Part shown: positions 8,333 to 18,547 of the stretch, piece after piece
Position numbering within the stretch: the stretch's first letter is position 1
Layout of the letters: every line of letters begins with the position of its first letter
NCBI GenBank assembly: GCA_017883305.1
Contig: JADGNU010000003.1
Span: 1 to 50,845, forward strand
Source of the DNA: Candidatus Aminicenantota bacterium
GTDB lineage: Bacteria > Acidobacteriota > Aminicenantia > Aminicenantales > Saccharicenantaceae
DNA length: 50,845 bases
Reading direction: 5' to 3'
Translations under genes and position numbers: made by a program
Notes under the pieces: generated by a model
What the model was told of the DNA's origin: nothing
Seen by the model: only the letters and a program-made list of their open reading frames with translations
The model's database searches: none

Positions 8333-9250
8333 ATGAGAGTCCTGGCACGATCCCTTATCACGCTCTGCCTGGCCGCCGGGGCCCTTGGTGCAGCCTCGGG
8401 GCCGGGGAAGATCCGCATCATGGCCACGGTCTTTCCGCTCCGGGAATTCGCCGCAGCAGTGGCCGGAGAGCGGGGAGAGACGACGCTGCTGCTCCCGCCA
8501 GGTGCCGGGGTCCACACCTGGCAGCCCCGGCCCGAAGACATCGTCCGGCTTTCTGCATGCGATCTCCTCGTTTACATCGGCTCCGGCCTCGAGCCGTGGC
8601 TCCCCGACATGCTCAAGGCTTTTCCCCCGGGACGCATCCGGACGCTCGAGGCGGCGGCGGGCCTGGCCATCGCTGGCGCCGATGAAGACGAGGAACCCGG
8701 CCGGGAACACGCTCATGGCACACTCGATCCCCACGTCTGGCTCGATTTCGCCCTCGACCAGCACATCGTCGACCGGATCGCGGCCGAGCTCACCCGGCTC
8801 GATCCCGCCGGCGGTCCCGAGTTCACTGCGAACGCCGGACGGTTGAATGACCGCCTGAAGAAGCTGGACGACGAGTTCCGGGCCGGCCTCGCCGGCTGTC
8901 GCGGCAGGGATATCGTCCTGGCCGGCCATGACGCTTTCGGGTATCTGGCCCACCGATACGGCCTCGTCCAGACCGCCCTTTATGGGCTCAGCCCGGACGC
9001 CCAGCCGAAGCCGAGAGACCTCATGAAGGCCGTCGACTTCTGCCGGCGCAAAGGCATCAAGACGATCTTTTTCGAGAATTCCGTCCCGCCCGACCTCTCA
9101 AGAACCCTGGCCCGGGAGATCGGGGGCCGCATCCTGGTCCTTCAGGCCGGCCATAATCTCACTCGCGATCAGCAGGCCAAAGGAATCGGCTTCTTCGAGC
9201 TCATGGAAGGGAACTTGGCCGCCCTCAAAGACGGGCTGGGGTGCCGGTGA
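8333..9250 (+). CDS. znuA: zinc/manganese ABC transporter, metal-binding lipoprotein-class protein
   Basis: A 305-residue cluster A-I (ZnuA/TroA-type) solute-binding protein. A hydrophobic signal (residues 4-22) is followed by the binding protein. Four expected metal ligands are visible: H61 (GAGVHTWQP), H134 (LDPHVWLD), H199 (LAGHDAFGY) and E248 (FFENSVPP). The acidic/His loop before H134 is short (DEDEEPGREHAH), unlike the long His-rich loops of many zinc-specific members, so zinc versus manganese is not certain. The start is the ATG following TATAAT; an in-frame ATG further upstream lacks a signal peptide. It is the first gene of a three-gene importer operon. Confidence 0.9.
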   Translation: MRVLARSLITLCLAAGALGAASGPGKIRIMATVFPLREFAAAVAGERGETTLLLPPGAGVHTWQPRPEDIVRLSACDLLVYIGSGLEPWLPDMLKAFPPGRIRTLEAAAGLAIAGADEDEEPGREHAHGTLDPHVWLDFALDQHIVDRIAAELTRLDPAGGPEFTANAGRLNDRLKKLDDEFRAGLAGCRGRDIVLAGHDAFGYLAHRYGLVQTALYGLSPDAQPKPRDLMKAVDFCRRKGIKTIFFENSVPPDLSRTLAREIGGRILVLQAGHNLTRDQQAKGIGFFELMEGNLAALKDGLGCR

Positions 9251-9254
9251 GACC

Positions 9255-9998
9255 ATGAGCCTTGTCGTTCTCCGGGATGTCTCCTTTGCTTATGACGGAA
9301 CGCCCGTCCTGGTCGACATCGATCTCGTCATCGAAGAAGGCGATTTCCTGGCCATCATCGGGCCCAACGGGTCGGGCAAGACAACTCTGGTCAAGATCAT
9401 CCTTGGCCTCCTCCGCCCCACGGCGGGCCAGGTCGAGATCTTCGGCAAGCCCCCGGCGCAATTTTCGAATTGGGACAAGATCGGGTATGTCCCCCAGAAA
9501 GCGACCCACATCGACCCGTTCTTCCCGGCCTCGGTCGACGAGGTCGTCGGCATGGCCCTCATATCCAGCCGGCGGCAGGGGAGCGCCAAGGGCCGGGAGG
9601 CCCGGGCCAAAGTGCGCCGGGCTCTCGAGGTCGTCGGCATGGCCGAGTTCGGCCGGGAGCCGATCGGCCGGCTTTCGGGCGGCCAGCAGCAGCGCGTCTT
9701 CATCGCCCGGGCCCTCGTCACGTCCCCCCGGGTCCTTTTCCTCGACGAGCCGACGACCGGGGTCGACGCCGAGACGCAGACCGCTTTCTACGACATGCTC
9801 GACCGCTTGAACCGGAGCGAGGGCTTGACCATCGTCCTCGTCACCCACGACATCGGCATCGTCAATAAGCACGTCAACCGCGTCGCCTGCCTCAACCAGA
9901 AGCTGATCTATCACGGCGACCATGCGGGCTTCTGCCGGTCGGACGCGTTCCGGGACATGATCGGCCACGGCGACCATCTCATCTCCCACGAGCACTAG
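9255..9998 (+). CDS. znuC: zinc/manganese ABC transporter ATP-binding protein
   Basis: A 247-residue ABC ATPase that powers the importer on the cytoplasmic face. Walker A is GPNGSGKTT (residues 36-44), the Q-loop is YVPQ, the signature is LSGGQQQR, Walker B is VLFLDEPT and the switch histidine is in VTHD. The motif spacing and the [10 protein letters not shown] segment fit the TroB/ZnuC family. It begins four bases after the znuA stop and is followed seven bases later by the permease gene. Confidence 0.94.
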   Translation: MSLVVLRDVSFAYDGTPVLVDIDLVIEEGDFLAIIGPNGSGKTTLVKIILGLLRPTAGQVEIFGKPPAQFSNWDKIGYVPQKATHIDPFFPASVDEVVGMALISSRRQGSAKGREARAKVRRALEVVGMAEFGREPIGRLSGGQQQRVFIARALVTSPRVLFLDEPTTGVDAETQTAFYDMLDRLNRSEGLTIVLVTHDIGIVNKHVNRVACLNQKLIYHGDHAGFCRSDAFRDMIGHGDHLISHEH

Positions 9999-10005
9999 CA
10001 CGCCG

Positions 10006-10827
10006 ATGAACGCGCTCTTCGCCTACGGCTTTCTCCAACGGGCTTTTCTCGCGGGCATCCTCATCGCCGTCGCGTGCGCCGTTTTGGGCGTCTTCCTCAT
10101 CCTGCGCAAGGATGCGATGATCGGTCACGGCCTGTCCCACATCGCCTTTGCCGGCGTCGCGCTGGGGCTCTTCCTGAACGTCCTGCCGCTCGCCGCGGCC
10201 CTCGCCGTGGCCGTCGCGAGCGCTTTGGCGATCGTCAAGCTCAAAGGCCGGGCCGGCCTCCACGGCGATACGGCCATCGGCATCTTCAGCAGCCTGGGCA
10301 TGGCCGTCGGCATCCTCCTGGCCTCCCTGGCCCGGAGCTTCAACGTCGAGCTGATGTCCTATCTTTTCGGGGACATCCTGGCCATCGAGCCGCTCGAGGT
10401 CTGGTTGTCGACCGGATTGGCCGTCGCCGTCCTCGTGACAGTCTGGCTGAACTACGACAAGCTCCTGTTCATGACCTTCGACCGCGAATCGGCGCGGGCG
10501 GCCGGGATCAAGATCGGGCGCTTGGATACCCTGTTGATGGTGCTCACGGCCGTCACCATCGTCCTGGGGATGAAGGTCGCGGGGATCCTGCTTGTGGCCG
10601 CCCTGATCGTCATTCCGGCGGCCGCCGGGCTGCAGGTCGCACGGAACTTCCGGACGGCCGTGCTGGCCTCGGCCGTCATCGCCGTCGCCGCGGTGGCGGG
10701 CGGTCTGGCCCTTTCGATCGCCGTCAACATCCCCGCTTCGGCGGCGATCGTCATCCTGTGTTTCGTCGCCTTCGGGGCGCTCTTCGTGCTGAAGAGAGGA
10801 CGGGGCCTTCCCCCGGCCTCGGACTGA
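10006..10827 (+). CDS. znuB: zinc/manganese ABC transporter permease
   Basis: A 273-residue, strongly hydrophobic ABC-3 family permease with about eight membrane segments. Recognisable family segments are RKDAMIGHGLSHIAFAGVALG near residues 34-54, GLHGDTAIGIFSSLGMA, the coupling stretch FDRESARAAGIK (about residues 160-171) and VAGILLVAALIVIPAAAG. It forms the membrane channel with ZnuC and receives metal from ZnuA. It is the last gene of the operon and is convergent with ftcD, with only two bases between stop codons. Confidence 0.93.
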   Translation: MNALFAYGFLQRAFLAGILIAVACAVLGVFLILRKDAMIGHGLSHIAFAGVALGLFLNVLPLAAALAVAVASALAIVKLKGRAGLHGDTAIGIFSSLGMAVGILLASLARSFNVELMSYLFGDILAIEPLEVWLSTGLAVAVLVTVWLNYDKLLFMTFDRESARAAGIKIGRLDTLLMVLTAVTIVLGMKVAGILLVAALIVIPAAAGLQVARNFRTAVLASAVIAVAAVAGGLALSIAVNIPASAAIVILCFVAFGALFVLKRGRGLPPASD

Positions 10828-10829
10828 TC

Positions 10830-12515
10830 TCAGTCCGTTTTCGGCCCGGCCAAGACGTTAGCGACGATTTCGCGGACGGACTTCCCTTCCTTGTCGAGGG
10901 TCTTCCTGGCCGCCGACGCGCGGCGCTTCACCTGGTCCACGAATTTCGCGTCTTTGATCCCGCCGATGTTGATGAGGACGTTATCATAAGCCCCTTCGCC
11001 CGCCGCCTGGGCCGCAAGGCCGGCGACTCCGGCGTCGCTCAGGGAATTCTTGTTCCCCTTGGCCGCCGCGATCCGGGCCAGGCCGACCGCGTCGACGGCC
11101 TTTTCGAGGACTTCGAGAGGCACGAGGGTCGCCTCCTTGTTCGCCTCCTCGATGGCCCGGTCCTTTTCCTGGGCCTGTTCGGGAGTCGTCTTGGGCAGGC
11201 GGAAGGCCTCCATGACCTTGTTGAAGGCATTGGTGTCGCGGTCGACCGCGTCAAGGAGAAAGTCCTTGAGCGCCTGCGCCTCGACGGCCGTGGCGACCAT
11301 CTCGCCGCAGACGGCCTCGTAGCCCTTCTTGCCGACGGTCAGGTTGGCAACCATGGCCGACAGGCCCGCCGATAGGGCGCCGCAGAGTGCCGCGACGCTC
11401 CCGCCGCCCGGAGCCGGGGAATCCATCGACAGCTCATCGGTGAAGCCGCGGAGGGTCATGCCGACCAGAGCGGGCCCGGGCTCGCGGACCTGGTTCTCGA
11501 TGATCTTCTTTTCCGGCTCGAACGGCACGACGTCGGAGAGCCCGAGGGACCGGACGGCCATCCGGATGAGCTCCGCCTCGGGGACGCCGGGGCTCTTGCC
11601 CTGCTTTTCGAGGTAGTAGCGGCCGGCCATGAGGAGCGCCTCTTTGGGGATAAGGCCGACGAGCTCGCTCCCGGTGACGCGCAGGCCGAGCTTTCCGGCG
11701 AGCCGGACGGCCTCGTCGAAAACGACATGGACCGGCGTCTTCTTATAGTCGGTGAAATTGACCGAGATCTGCGCCACTCCGTAATCCTCGACGTACCAGC
11801 CGACAGACTTGACCTCTTTGAATTTCCCAGGGACCTTGACCGTGCTGCCCCGGACGTCCTTGACCACGTCGCCGTTCTTATCGCGCTTGGCCCGGCCGCT
11901 CTCCCGGAGGCTCAGGGCGATCTCGTGGGCGAGCTTGCGGTCGCGGGTGTTGAGGTTGATGTTGTAGGCGATGAGGAATTCGCGGGCCCCGATGATCGTC
12001 GCTCCGGACTTGGGGTTGAAAACGGCCTCGCCGAAATCGGGCGCCCAGCGCGGGTTCTTGAGCTTCTCAGGAAGGCCTTCGTATTCGCCGGCCCTCACGG
12101 TGGCCAGGTTCCGCCGCTCGGGGCGGCGGGCCGCGGCCTCGTAGAGATAGACGGGGATCGCGAGCTCGCCGGCCACCCTCCGGCCGAGGTCGGCGGCCAG
12201 CCGGACGCAGTCCTCCATGGTCACCCCCGAGACGGGGACGAAGGGGCAGACGTCCGTCGCGCCCATGCGGGGATGGGCGCCTTTGTGCGCGCGCATGTCG
12301 ATGACCTCGGCGGCCTTGGCGATGGCCCGGAAGGCCGCCTCCACCGCCGCCTCGGGCGGGCCCACAAAGGTCACGACGGTCCGGTTCGTCGAGGCCCCGG
12401 GGTCGACGTCCAGGAGCTTGACGCCCGGCACGGCTTCGATCTCACGGGTGATGGACCGGATCTTGTCCAGATCCCGGCCTTCGCTGAAATTCGGCACGCA
12501 TTCGACGAGCTTCAT
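10830..12515 (-). CDS. ftcD: bifunctional glutamate formimidoyltransferase / formimidoyl-THF cyclodeaminase
   Basis: A 561-residue fusion. Residues 1 to about 335 are the formiminotransferase (MKLVECVPNFSEGRD; HKGAHPRMGATDVCPFVPV; GVAQISVNFTDY), which moves the formimino group of N-formimino-glutamate from histidine breakdown to tetrahydrofolate. Residues from about 360 are the cyclodeaminase (MDSPAPGGGSVAALCGALSAGL), which releases ammonia and gives 5,10-methenyl-THF. Both domains look complete. The ATG overlaps the stop of the preceding M16 gene (ATGA), so it is translated as the third gene of an M16-M16-ftcD operon. No other histidine-degradation gene is present in the window. Confidence 0.94.
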   Translation of the reverse strand: MKLVECVPNFSEGRDLDKIRSITREIEAVPGVKLLDVDPGASTNRTVVTFVGPPEAAVEAAFRAIAKAAEVIDMRAHKGAHPRMGATDVCPFVPVSGVTMEDCVRLAADLGRRVAGELAIPVYLYEAAARRPERRNLATVRAGEYEGLPEKLKNPRWAPDFGEAVFNPKSGATIIGAREFLIAYNINLNTRDRKLAHEIALSLRESGRAKRDKNGDVVKDVRGSTVKVPGKFKEVKSVGWYVEDYGVAQISVNFTDYKKTPVHVVFDEAVRLAGKLGLRVTGSELVGLIPKEALLMAGRYYLEKQGKSPGVPEAELIRMAVRSLGLSDVVPFEPEKKIIENQVREPGPALVGMTLRGFTDELSMDSPAPGGGSVAALCGALSAGLSAMVANLTVGKKGYEAVCGEMVATAVEAQALKDFLLDAVDRDTNAFNKVMEAFRLPKTTPEQAQEKDRAIEEANKEATLVPLEVLEKAVDAVGLARIAAAKGNKNSLSDAGVAGLAAQAAGEGAYDNVLINIGGIKDAKFVDQVKRRASAARKTLDKEGKSVREIVANVLAGPKTD

Positions 12516-14005
12516 CTGCCTTCTCCTTTGATGTGCTTGAGCTGCCCGCCGCTGTCATAGACCTCGACCGCGCCGAGATCGTTGAGGTACTGGCTGAGCC
12601 ACTCCGGCCGCCCGACGACGACCACGACCGGCCTTGCCAAAAGGTATCTTCGGGCGGCTTCCCGGACCCGTTCGGCGTTGACAAGCTTGATCTCTTCCGG
12701 CCCCTTGTCCCATTGGCCCGGGTCGAGGCGGAGCGCGACGTAGCGCGCCATCCACTCGGCGAATCCCGCAGACGACTCGAACCGGAGAGGCAGGCTCCCG
12801 ACGAGGTACGATTTGGCCTCCTCGATCTCGGAGGGGACCGCCGGACCGGAGGCCAGGGCGCCGATCTCGCCGACGATCTCGTGGATGGCCGGGACGATGG
12901 ACGCGGGCTCGACCAGGGCCCGGGCCCAATAGATCCCGCAGGATCCGAAGACCTCCATCTCGGTGAAGGCGTACGTGGCATAGCCCTTGGTCTCGCGCAG
13001 GTTCATGAACAGGCGGCTGCGGGTCGTCCCGCCCAGGATCTGCTTGAGCACCAGGAAGGGGTAGAAGTCCTGGCCGGAAGAGCCCATGATCACATTCCCG
13101 GCGAAGACCGTGGCGGCCGCGGATTCGGGAGCTTCGACGAAGCAAACCCGTTCCTTGCCGTTCGGCGGGGGGGGCGGAAGGGGCGCCCGCTCCGGGGCCG
13201 GACCGGTCCAGGCGCCGAAGAGGCTGCCGACCTTCTGAGCGATGGCCGCCCCGTCGATGTTTCCCGAGACAAGGACGGCCGCGTTCCCCGGCCGGTAGTA
13301 ACGGCCGTAGAATTCGGAGACGTCCCGGGTGGTGATGAACTTGACGACGTCCTCGCTGTAGGTCGCGACCCGATAGGGATGGTCCGCAAACAGGACGCTG
13401 AGGAGCTGCCGCCACCCGAGGACTTCGGGATCCTTCTTGCTCTCATAGAGCTGCCAGTAGGCCGTGCGCCGGACCGCGGCGAGCTCGCGCTCGCTGAACG
13501 TGGCTTCGATGGCCATGAGCCTGAGGATGTAGATGGCCCGATCGACGAGGTCCTTGTCGCCGAGCACGTTCATGGTCATGACCGTGTAATCCATAAAAAC
13601 GGTCACCGAGAACTGGGCCCCGAGAGATTCGATCATGTTCTCGAAGTAGTCCGCCGAGAGCATCTTTGTGCCTTTGCCGATCATCTGGGCCGTCACCGAG
13701 GCCAGCCCCGGCCGGTTCGGCGGCGAGTCCGCCTCCCCGGCACGGATGACGAGCTGGAGCGTGACCACTGAGGATTCGGGCCGCCGGGCCGTCGCGACCG
13801 TGAGACCGTTCGGCAAGGCGAAGGTCAGGACGGGGGGCAGCTTGAGCTCCAGGCGCTGCGCGTCGGGAAGGGGAGGCGTCCTCCGGAACCTTTCCTGCGC
13901 CCCGGCGGGAAGAGACAGGGATAAAAGGACGGCCAGACCCATGGCCGGCACGGTCTGAGAGGCCGGGGGGCCGGCGCGGCGGCGCGAGGAAACCTGGTGC
14001 CTCAT
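12512..14005 (-). CDS. exported M16-family peptidase homologue lacking the zinc motif (second subunit)
   Basis: A 497-residue protein of the pitrilysin/insulinase (M16B) fold with an N-terminal signal (VPAMGLAVLLSLSLPAGAQ, residues 19-37). The first M16 domain starts at LTFALPNGLTVATARRPE. Where the catalytic HxxEH should be, residues 103-107 read SVTAQ, so no zinc site is possible; such subunits normally pair with an active partner. The C-terminal half keeps family segments such as GGTTRSRLFMNLRETKGYAY-like text and RYYRPGNAAVLVSGNID. The start follows the upstream M16 stop by ATGA overlap. Role: probably the non-catalytic half of a periplasmic heterodimer. Confidence 0.88.
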   Translation of the reverse strand: MRHQVSSRRRAGPPASQTVPAMGLAVLLSLSLPAGAQERFRRTPPLPDAQRLELKLPPVLTFALPNGLTVATARRPESSVVTLQLVIRAGEADSPPNRPGLASVTAQMIGKGTKMLSADYFENMIESLGAQFSVTVFMDYTVMTMNVLGDKDLVDRAIYILRLMAIEATFSERELAAVRRTAYWQLYESKKDPEVLGWRQLLSVLFADHPYRVATYSEDVVKFITTRDVSEFYGRYYRPGNAAVLVSGNIDGAAIAQKVGSLFGAWTGPAPERAPLPPPPPNGKERVCFVEAPESAAATVFAGNVIMGSSGQDFYPFLVLKQILGGTTRSRLFMNLRETKGYATYAFTEMEVFGSCGIYWARALVEPASIVPAIHEIVGEIGALASGPAVPSEIEEAKSYLVGSLPLRFESSAGFAEWMARYVALRLDPGQWDKGPEEIKLVNAERVREAARRYLLARPVVVVVGRPEWLSQYLNDLGAVEVYDSGGQLKHIKGEGR

Positions 14006-15336
14006 TGCGGTCCGAACTCCAGGACGACACGGTTTTGGGGCGTGAAATACTTGCCGGCGAAGGCTTCCAGGGTCTGAGGGCTGACGCTCACGACGGCGTC
14101 GAGCTCCCCGCCGAGCGTATCGAGCCGCTTTCCAGCGAAAACGGCGTCGACAAGGAACCGCGCTTTTCCGAGGTTCGTCGACAGGCGGTCGAAGTAATCC
14201 TTTTTGAACCGGCGCCTGGCTTTGATGAGCTCGTCCTGGGAGATAGCGTTGGATCGGAGCCTGTCGATCTCCGCCAGAATGCCTTTCTCGGAGCGAGCCA
14301 CCATAACGGCGTTCGTCGCGAGGCAGAACAGCTTCAGGGTGGCAATGCTCGGCTTTTCGTCCAGCGCCCCCGTGAGATAGCGGGCCGTCAGGTCGTGCCG
14401 GAGCAGACGAGACCTCATCCGGGACGTCTCGCCCTCGAGGAGGACGTATTGGAGGATACGCAAGCAATCCGTGTCGCCCGCCTGGAGAGGGAAGAACCGG
14501 AACCCCATGTGAAAGCCGGCGCTCCCCACAGGGATCTTGACGGAGCGCACGACGGCGTCGTTTTCCCGCCTGATCTCGGGACGGGGAGGGGAGGGGCTAT
14601 CGAGGCCCGGCGGGATCGAGTCGAAATACCTCGCAACGAGCTCGCGCGTCCGGCCGGCGTCGATATTGCCGACGATGCAAAGAACGGCGTTGTTCGGGAC
14701 GTAGTAGGTCTTATGGAACTCGAGGATCTCGGCCTCGGCCAGGTCGCTCATGCGGGGCCCGATCAGCGGATGCCCGTAGAGGTGATCGGGGAAAAGGAGC
14801 GAGTCGAATTCCGAGAACGTCCCGAGGTAGGGGTCGGCGGCCACCCTCTCCGCGTGTTCCTTGAGCAGGTCCTCGCGCGTCCGGTCGATGGCGGCCGGGG
14901 TGATGACCAGGGACTTCATCCGGTCGGACTCGAGCCACAGGGCCAAGGCGAGCTGGTTCGAGGGGAGCGTTTCGTAGAATAGGGCCTTATCCAAGGTCGT
15001 GGTCGCGTTGAGCTCCCCGCCGACCTTCTGGACGAAGGCGATGTGCTGAAGGGGGCTGACATTGTCCGACCCCTGGAACATCAGGTTCTCCAGCAAATAA
15101 GCCAGCCCCTCCTGGCCGGGCTTTTCCCGGAGGGTTCCGGCGCCGTAACCGATGGCCACCGTCACCAGAGGAAGGCGGGCATCTTCGGACAGGATGACAT
15201 GGAGTCCGTTCCTCAGCCTGTATTCCTGAAAGGCGAAAGGCAGGCTGCCGGGAGCGGCGGCTTCCTGGGATCCGGATGCCTGGAGGGAGGGAAGGACGAC
15301 GGCCAAGATGATGAGCGCCCGGGCCGTTCTGTTCAT
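14002..15336 (-). CDS. exported M16-family peptidase homologue with degenerate zinc motif (first subunit)
   Basis: A 444-residue M16B-type protein with a signal peptide (MNRTARALIILAVVLPSLQAS). The N-terminal M16 domain shows YRLRNGLHVILSEDARLPLVTVAIGYGAGTLREKPGQEGLAYLLEN. In active members the last part reads GxAHxxEH; here residues 80-84 are YLLEN, so both zinc histidines are lost though the glutamate remains. The second half has the usual SEFDSLLFPDHLYGHPLIG and YYVPNNAVLCIVGNID. Start ATG 15336 is favoured by the signal peptide and AAGAGA upstream; an in-frame TTG ten codons earlier has no support. First gene of the M16-M16-ftcD operon. Confidence 0.88.
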   Translation of the reverse strand: MNRTARALIILAVVLPSLQASGSQEAAAPGSLPFAFQEYRLRNGLHVILSEDARLPLVTVAIGYGAGTLREKPGQEGLAYLLENLMFQGSDNVSPLQHIAFVQKVGGELNATTTLDKALFYETLPSNQLALALWLESDRMKSLVITPAAIDRTREDLLKEHAERVAADPYLGTFSEFDSLLFPDHLYGHPLIGPRMSDLAEAEILEFHKTYYVPNNAVLCIVGNIDAGRTRELVARYFDSIPPGLDSPSPPRPEIRRENDAVVRSVKIPVGSAGFHMGFRFFPLQAGDTDCLRILQYVLLEGETSRMRSRLLRHDLTARYLTGALDEKPSIATLKLFCLATNAVMVARSEKGILAEIDRLRSNAISQDELIKARRRFKKDYFDRLSTNLGKARFLVDAVFAGKRLDTLGGELDAVVSVSPQTLEAFAGKYFTPQNRVVLEFGPQ

Positions 15337-15379
15337 TTCTCTTGAGAAAGCCTTGGAACTAAACAATATTCAACAATAG

Positions 15380-16726
<1,347 letters not shown>

Positions 16727-16751
16727 GCGGCGGCCGGGCTCTCCGGAAGCG

Positions 16752-17519
16752 CTATCTTTGTTCGCCGATCAACCGCAAGTAACGGGCGATCGTGTCCCGA
16801 GTCGCCGCATCCGTGACTTTTCCCTGGATCTTGAGGAAGACCTGCTTGGATTGGGCGTAATCCCCGTTCTTGAAATAGGCCACGGCCAGATTGTAGTTGA
16901 AGAGGACCTCTTCGGGCACGATCTTGACGGCTGCTTCGTAGGAGGAAACGGCCTCGCCGAGGTTATTCTGTTTTTCGAAGATCTGGGCTCGGAGGTTGTA
17001 GGCCATGGCCAGACGGGGCTTGATCTGGATGGCCTTCTGGACGTTATCCAGGGCGTCATCGAGCCTGTTCTGGAGGACGTAGAGCCGGGCGAGGTTGAAA
17101 TAGGGCAGCTCCCGGTTCTGGTAGGTAAGGTCGGCCAGGGCCTTGAGGAATTCTCCCTCGGCCTTGTCGAGCTGGTTCATCTCCTGGTAGACCGTGCCCA
17201 GGTTGTTGCGGGCCTCGGTGAACTGGGGATTGGCTTCCAGGCATTTCTGGTAAGCCTTGACCGATTCGTCCAGGCGGCCCCTCATCGAATGGGCCAGCCC
17301 CAGGCCGTTCCAGGCGAGATAATATTTCGTGTCGAGGGATAGGGCCTTGACGAAGTATTTTGTCGCGTTCTCGACGTCGCTCTGGTTGAGATAGAACAAG
17401 CCGAGGTTGTACTGATACTTGGGGTCGTTCTCCCGCGCCCTCTGGACCTTGGCCTGCGAGGACGCGCAGAAGGCGAGGCTGGCACAGATCGTTACGACAG
17501 CAAGGGCTTTGGCTCTCAT
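16752..17519 (-). CDS. exported tetratricopeptide-repeat protein (PilF-like layout)
   Basis: A 255-residue protein with a signal peptide (MRAKALAVVTICASLAFCASSQA) followed by consecutive TPR units from about residue 35 (YQYNLGLFYLNQSDVENATKYFVKALSLD; YYLAWNGLGLAHSMRGRLDESVKAYQKCLEANP; and further copies to near the C-terminus). LAFC could be a lipobox, but Phe before the Cys is atypical. TPR stacks bind protein partners; the organisation resembles PilF/PilW pilotins, but no pilus genes are nearby, so function is open. It lies 32 bases after gpsA and has AAGGAGG seven bases before its ATG. It is the last gene of the asnS operon. Confidence 0.85.
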   Translation of the reverse strand: MRAKALAVVTICASLAFCASSQAKVQRARENDPKYQYNLGLFYLNQSDVENATKYFVKALSLDTKYYLAWNGLGLAHSMRGRLDESVKAYQKCLEANPQFTEARNNLGTVYQEMNQLDKAEGEFLKALADLTYQNRELPYFNLARLYVLQNRLDDALDNVQKAIQIKPRLAMAYNLRAQIFEKQNNLGEAVSSYEAAVKIVPEEVLFNYNLAVAYFKNGDYAQSKQVFLKIQGKVTDAATRDTIARYLRLIGEQR

Positions 17520-17551
17520 CCGTCTCCTCCTTGACTCGGGATCCCCGGCCA

Positions 17552-18547
17552 TCACTCCGCCTTGAGCGCCCGGGACATCAGCTGTTCCACGGCTTTCTTG
17601 GCAGACTTGCCGCGGTAAAGGACCTGGTAGATCTCTTCGGATATGGGCATCTCCACGCCGAGGGCCCGGGAGATGCGGCGGGCGGCGACCGTCGTGTGGA
17701 CGCCCTCGGCCACCATCCTCATCCCGGCCAGGATCTCGCGGAGCGTCCGGCCTTTGCCCAGCTCGTGGCCGACACGGTGGTTGCGGCTCAGCTCGCCGGT
17801 GCACGTCAGCACGAGATCGCCGAACCCGGCCAGTCCGGAGAAGGTTTCCTTCCGCGCGCCGAGCGCCAACCCCAGGTTGGTGATCTCGACGTTGCCGCGG
17901 GTGATGAGCGCGGCCCGCGTGTTCAGGCCGAACTTCAAGGCGTCGGCGATGCCGGCCGCGATGGCCACGACGTTCTTCAGCGCGCCGGCCACCTCGACGC
18001 CGGTCACGTCGGTCGAGGTGTAGGCGCGGAGGGACAGGCTTGAAATGAGGTGCTGGACGTCCCGGGCTGCGGAGGTTTCGCGCGACGCGACGACCAGGGC
18101 CGTGGGGTGGCCGGCGGCGACCTCCTTGGCAAAGCTCGGCCCGGACAGGACGGCCAGCCGGGGCCGGGCGTGAGGCCGGAAGACCTCCTCCATGACCTGG
18201 CTCATGCGCATGAGCGTCTTCTTGTCGAAGCCCTTGGTCAGGCTGACGACGACCTGATCCCGCCGCAGAACGGGGGCGATCCGGGTATAGACGGACCGGC
18301 AGAACTGGGACGGAACGGCGATGAAGACGGCGTCGCCGAAGGTCGCCGATTCCCTCAGGTCGTCCGTGAACCCCACGGTATCCGGAAAGCGGAAGCCGGG
18401 GAGGAAGGCCGCGTTTTCCCGGGTCTCGAGGGCCTCGCGCAGGATGTCTTTTTCGCGGATCCAGAGCAGGGTGGGCAGGCCGATCGATCCGAGATGCCTG
18501 GCGAAAGCAGAACCCCAGCTTCCGCCGCCTATGACGCACGTGTTCAT
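17552..18547 (-). CDS. gpsA: NAD(P)-dependent glycerol-3-phosphate dehydrogenase
   Basis: A 331-residue GpsA that reduces dihydroxyacetone phosphate to sn-glycerol 3-phosphate for phospholipid synthesis. The N-terminal dinucleotide-binding loop is VIGGGSWGSAFA. Further motifs are AVPSQFCRSV, SLTKGFDKKT, LSGPSFAKEV, the catalytic-lysine region GALKNVVAIAAGIADAL, and RGNVEITNLG plus GFGDLVLTCTGELSRNHRVGHELGKG. It directly follows plsY with an ATGA overlap, so the two enzymes that make and first acylate glycerol 3-phosphate are translated together. Confidence 0.96.
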   Translation of the reverse strand: MNTCVIGGGSWGSAFARHLGSIGLPTLLWIREKDILREALETRENAAFLPGFRFPDTVGFTDDLRESATFGDAVFIAVPSQFCRSVYTRIAPVLRRDQVVVSLTKGFDKKTLMRMSQVMEEVFRPHARPRLAVLSGPSFAKEVAAGHPTALVVASRETSAARDVQHLISSLSLRAYTSTDVTGVEVAGALKNVVAIAAGIADALKFGLNTRAALITRGNVEITNLGLALGARKETFSGLAGFGDLVLTCTGELSRNHRVGHELGKGRTLREILAGMRMVAEGVHTTVAARRISRALGVEMPISEEIYQVLYRGKSAKKAVEQLMSRALKAE

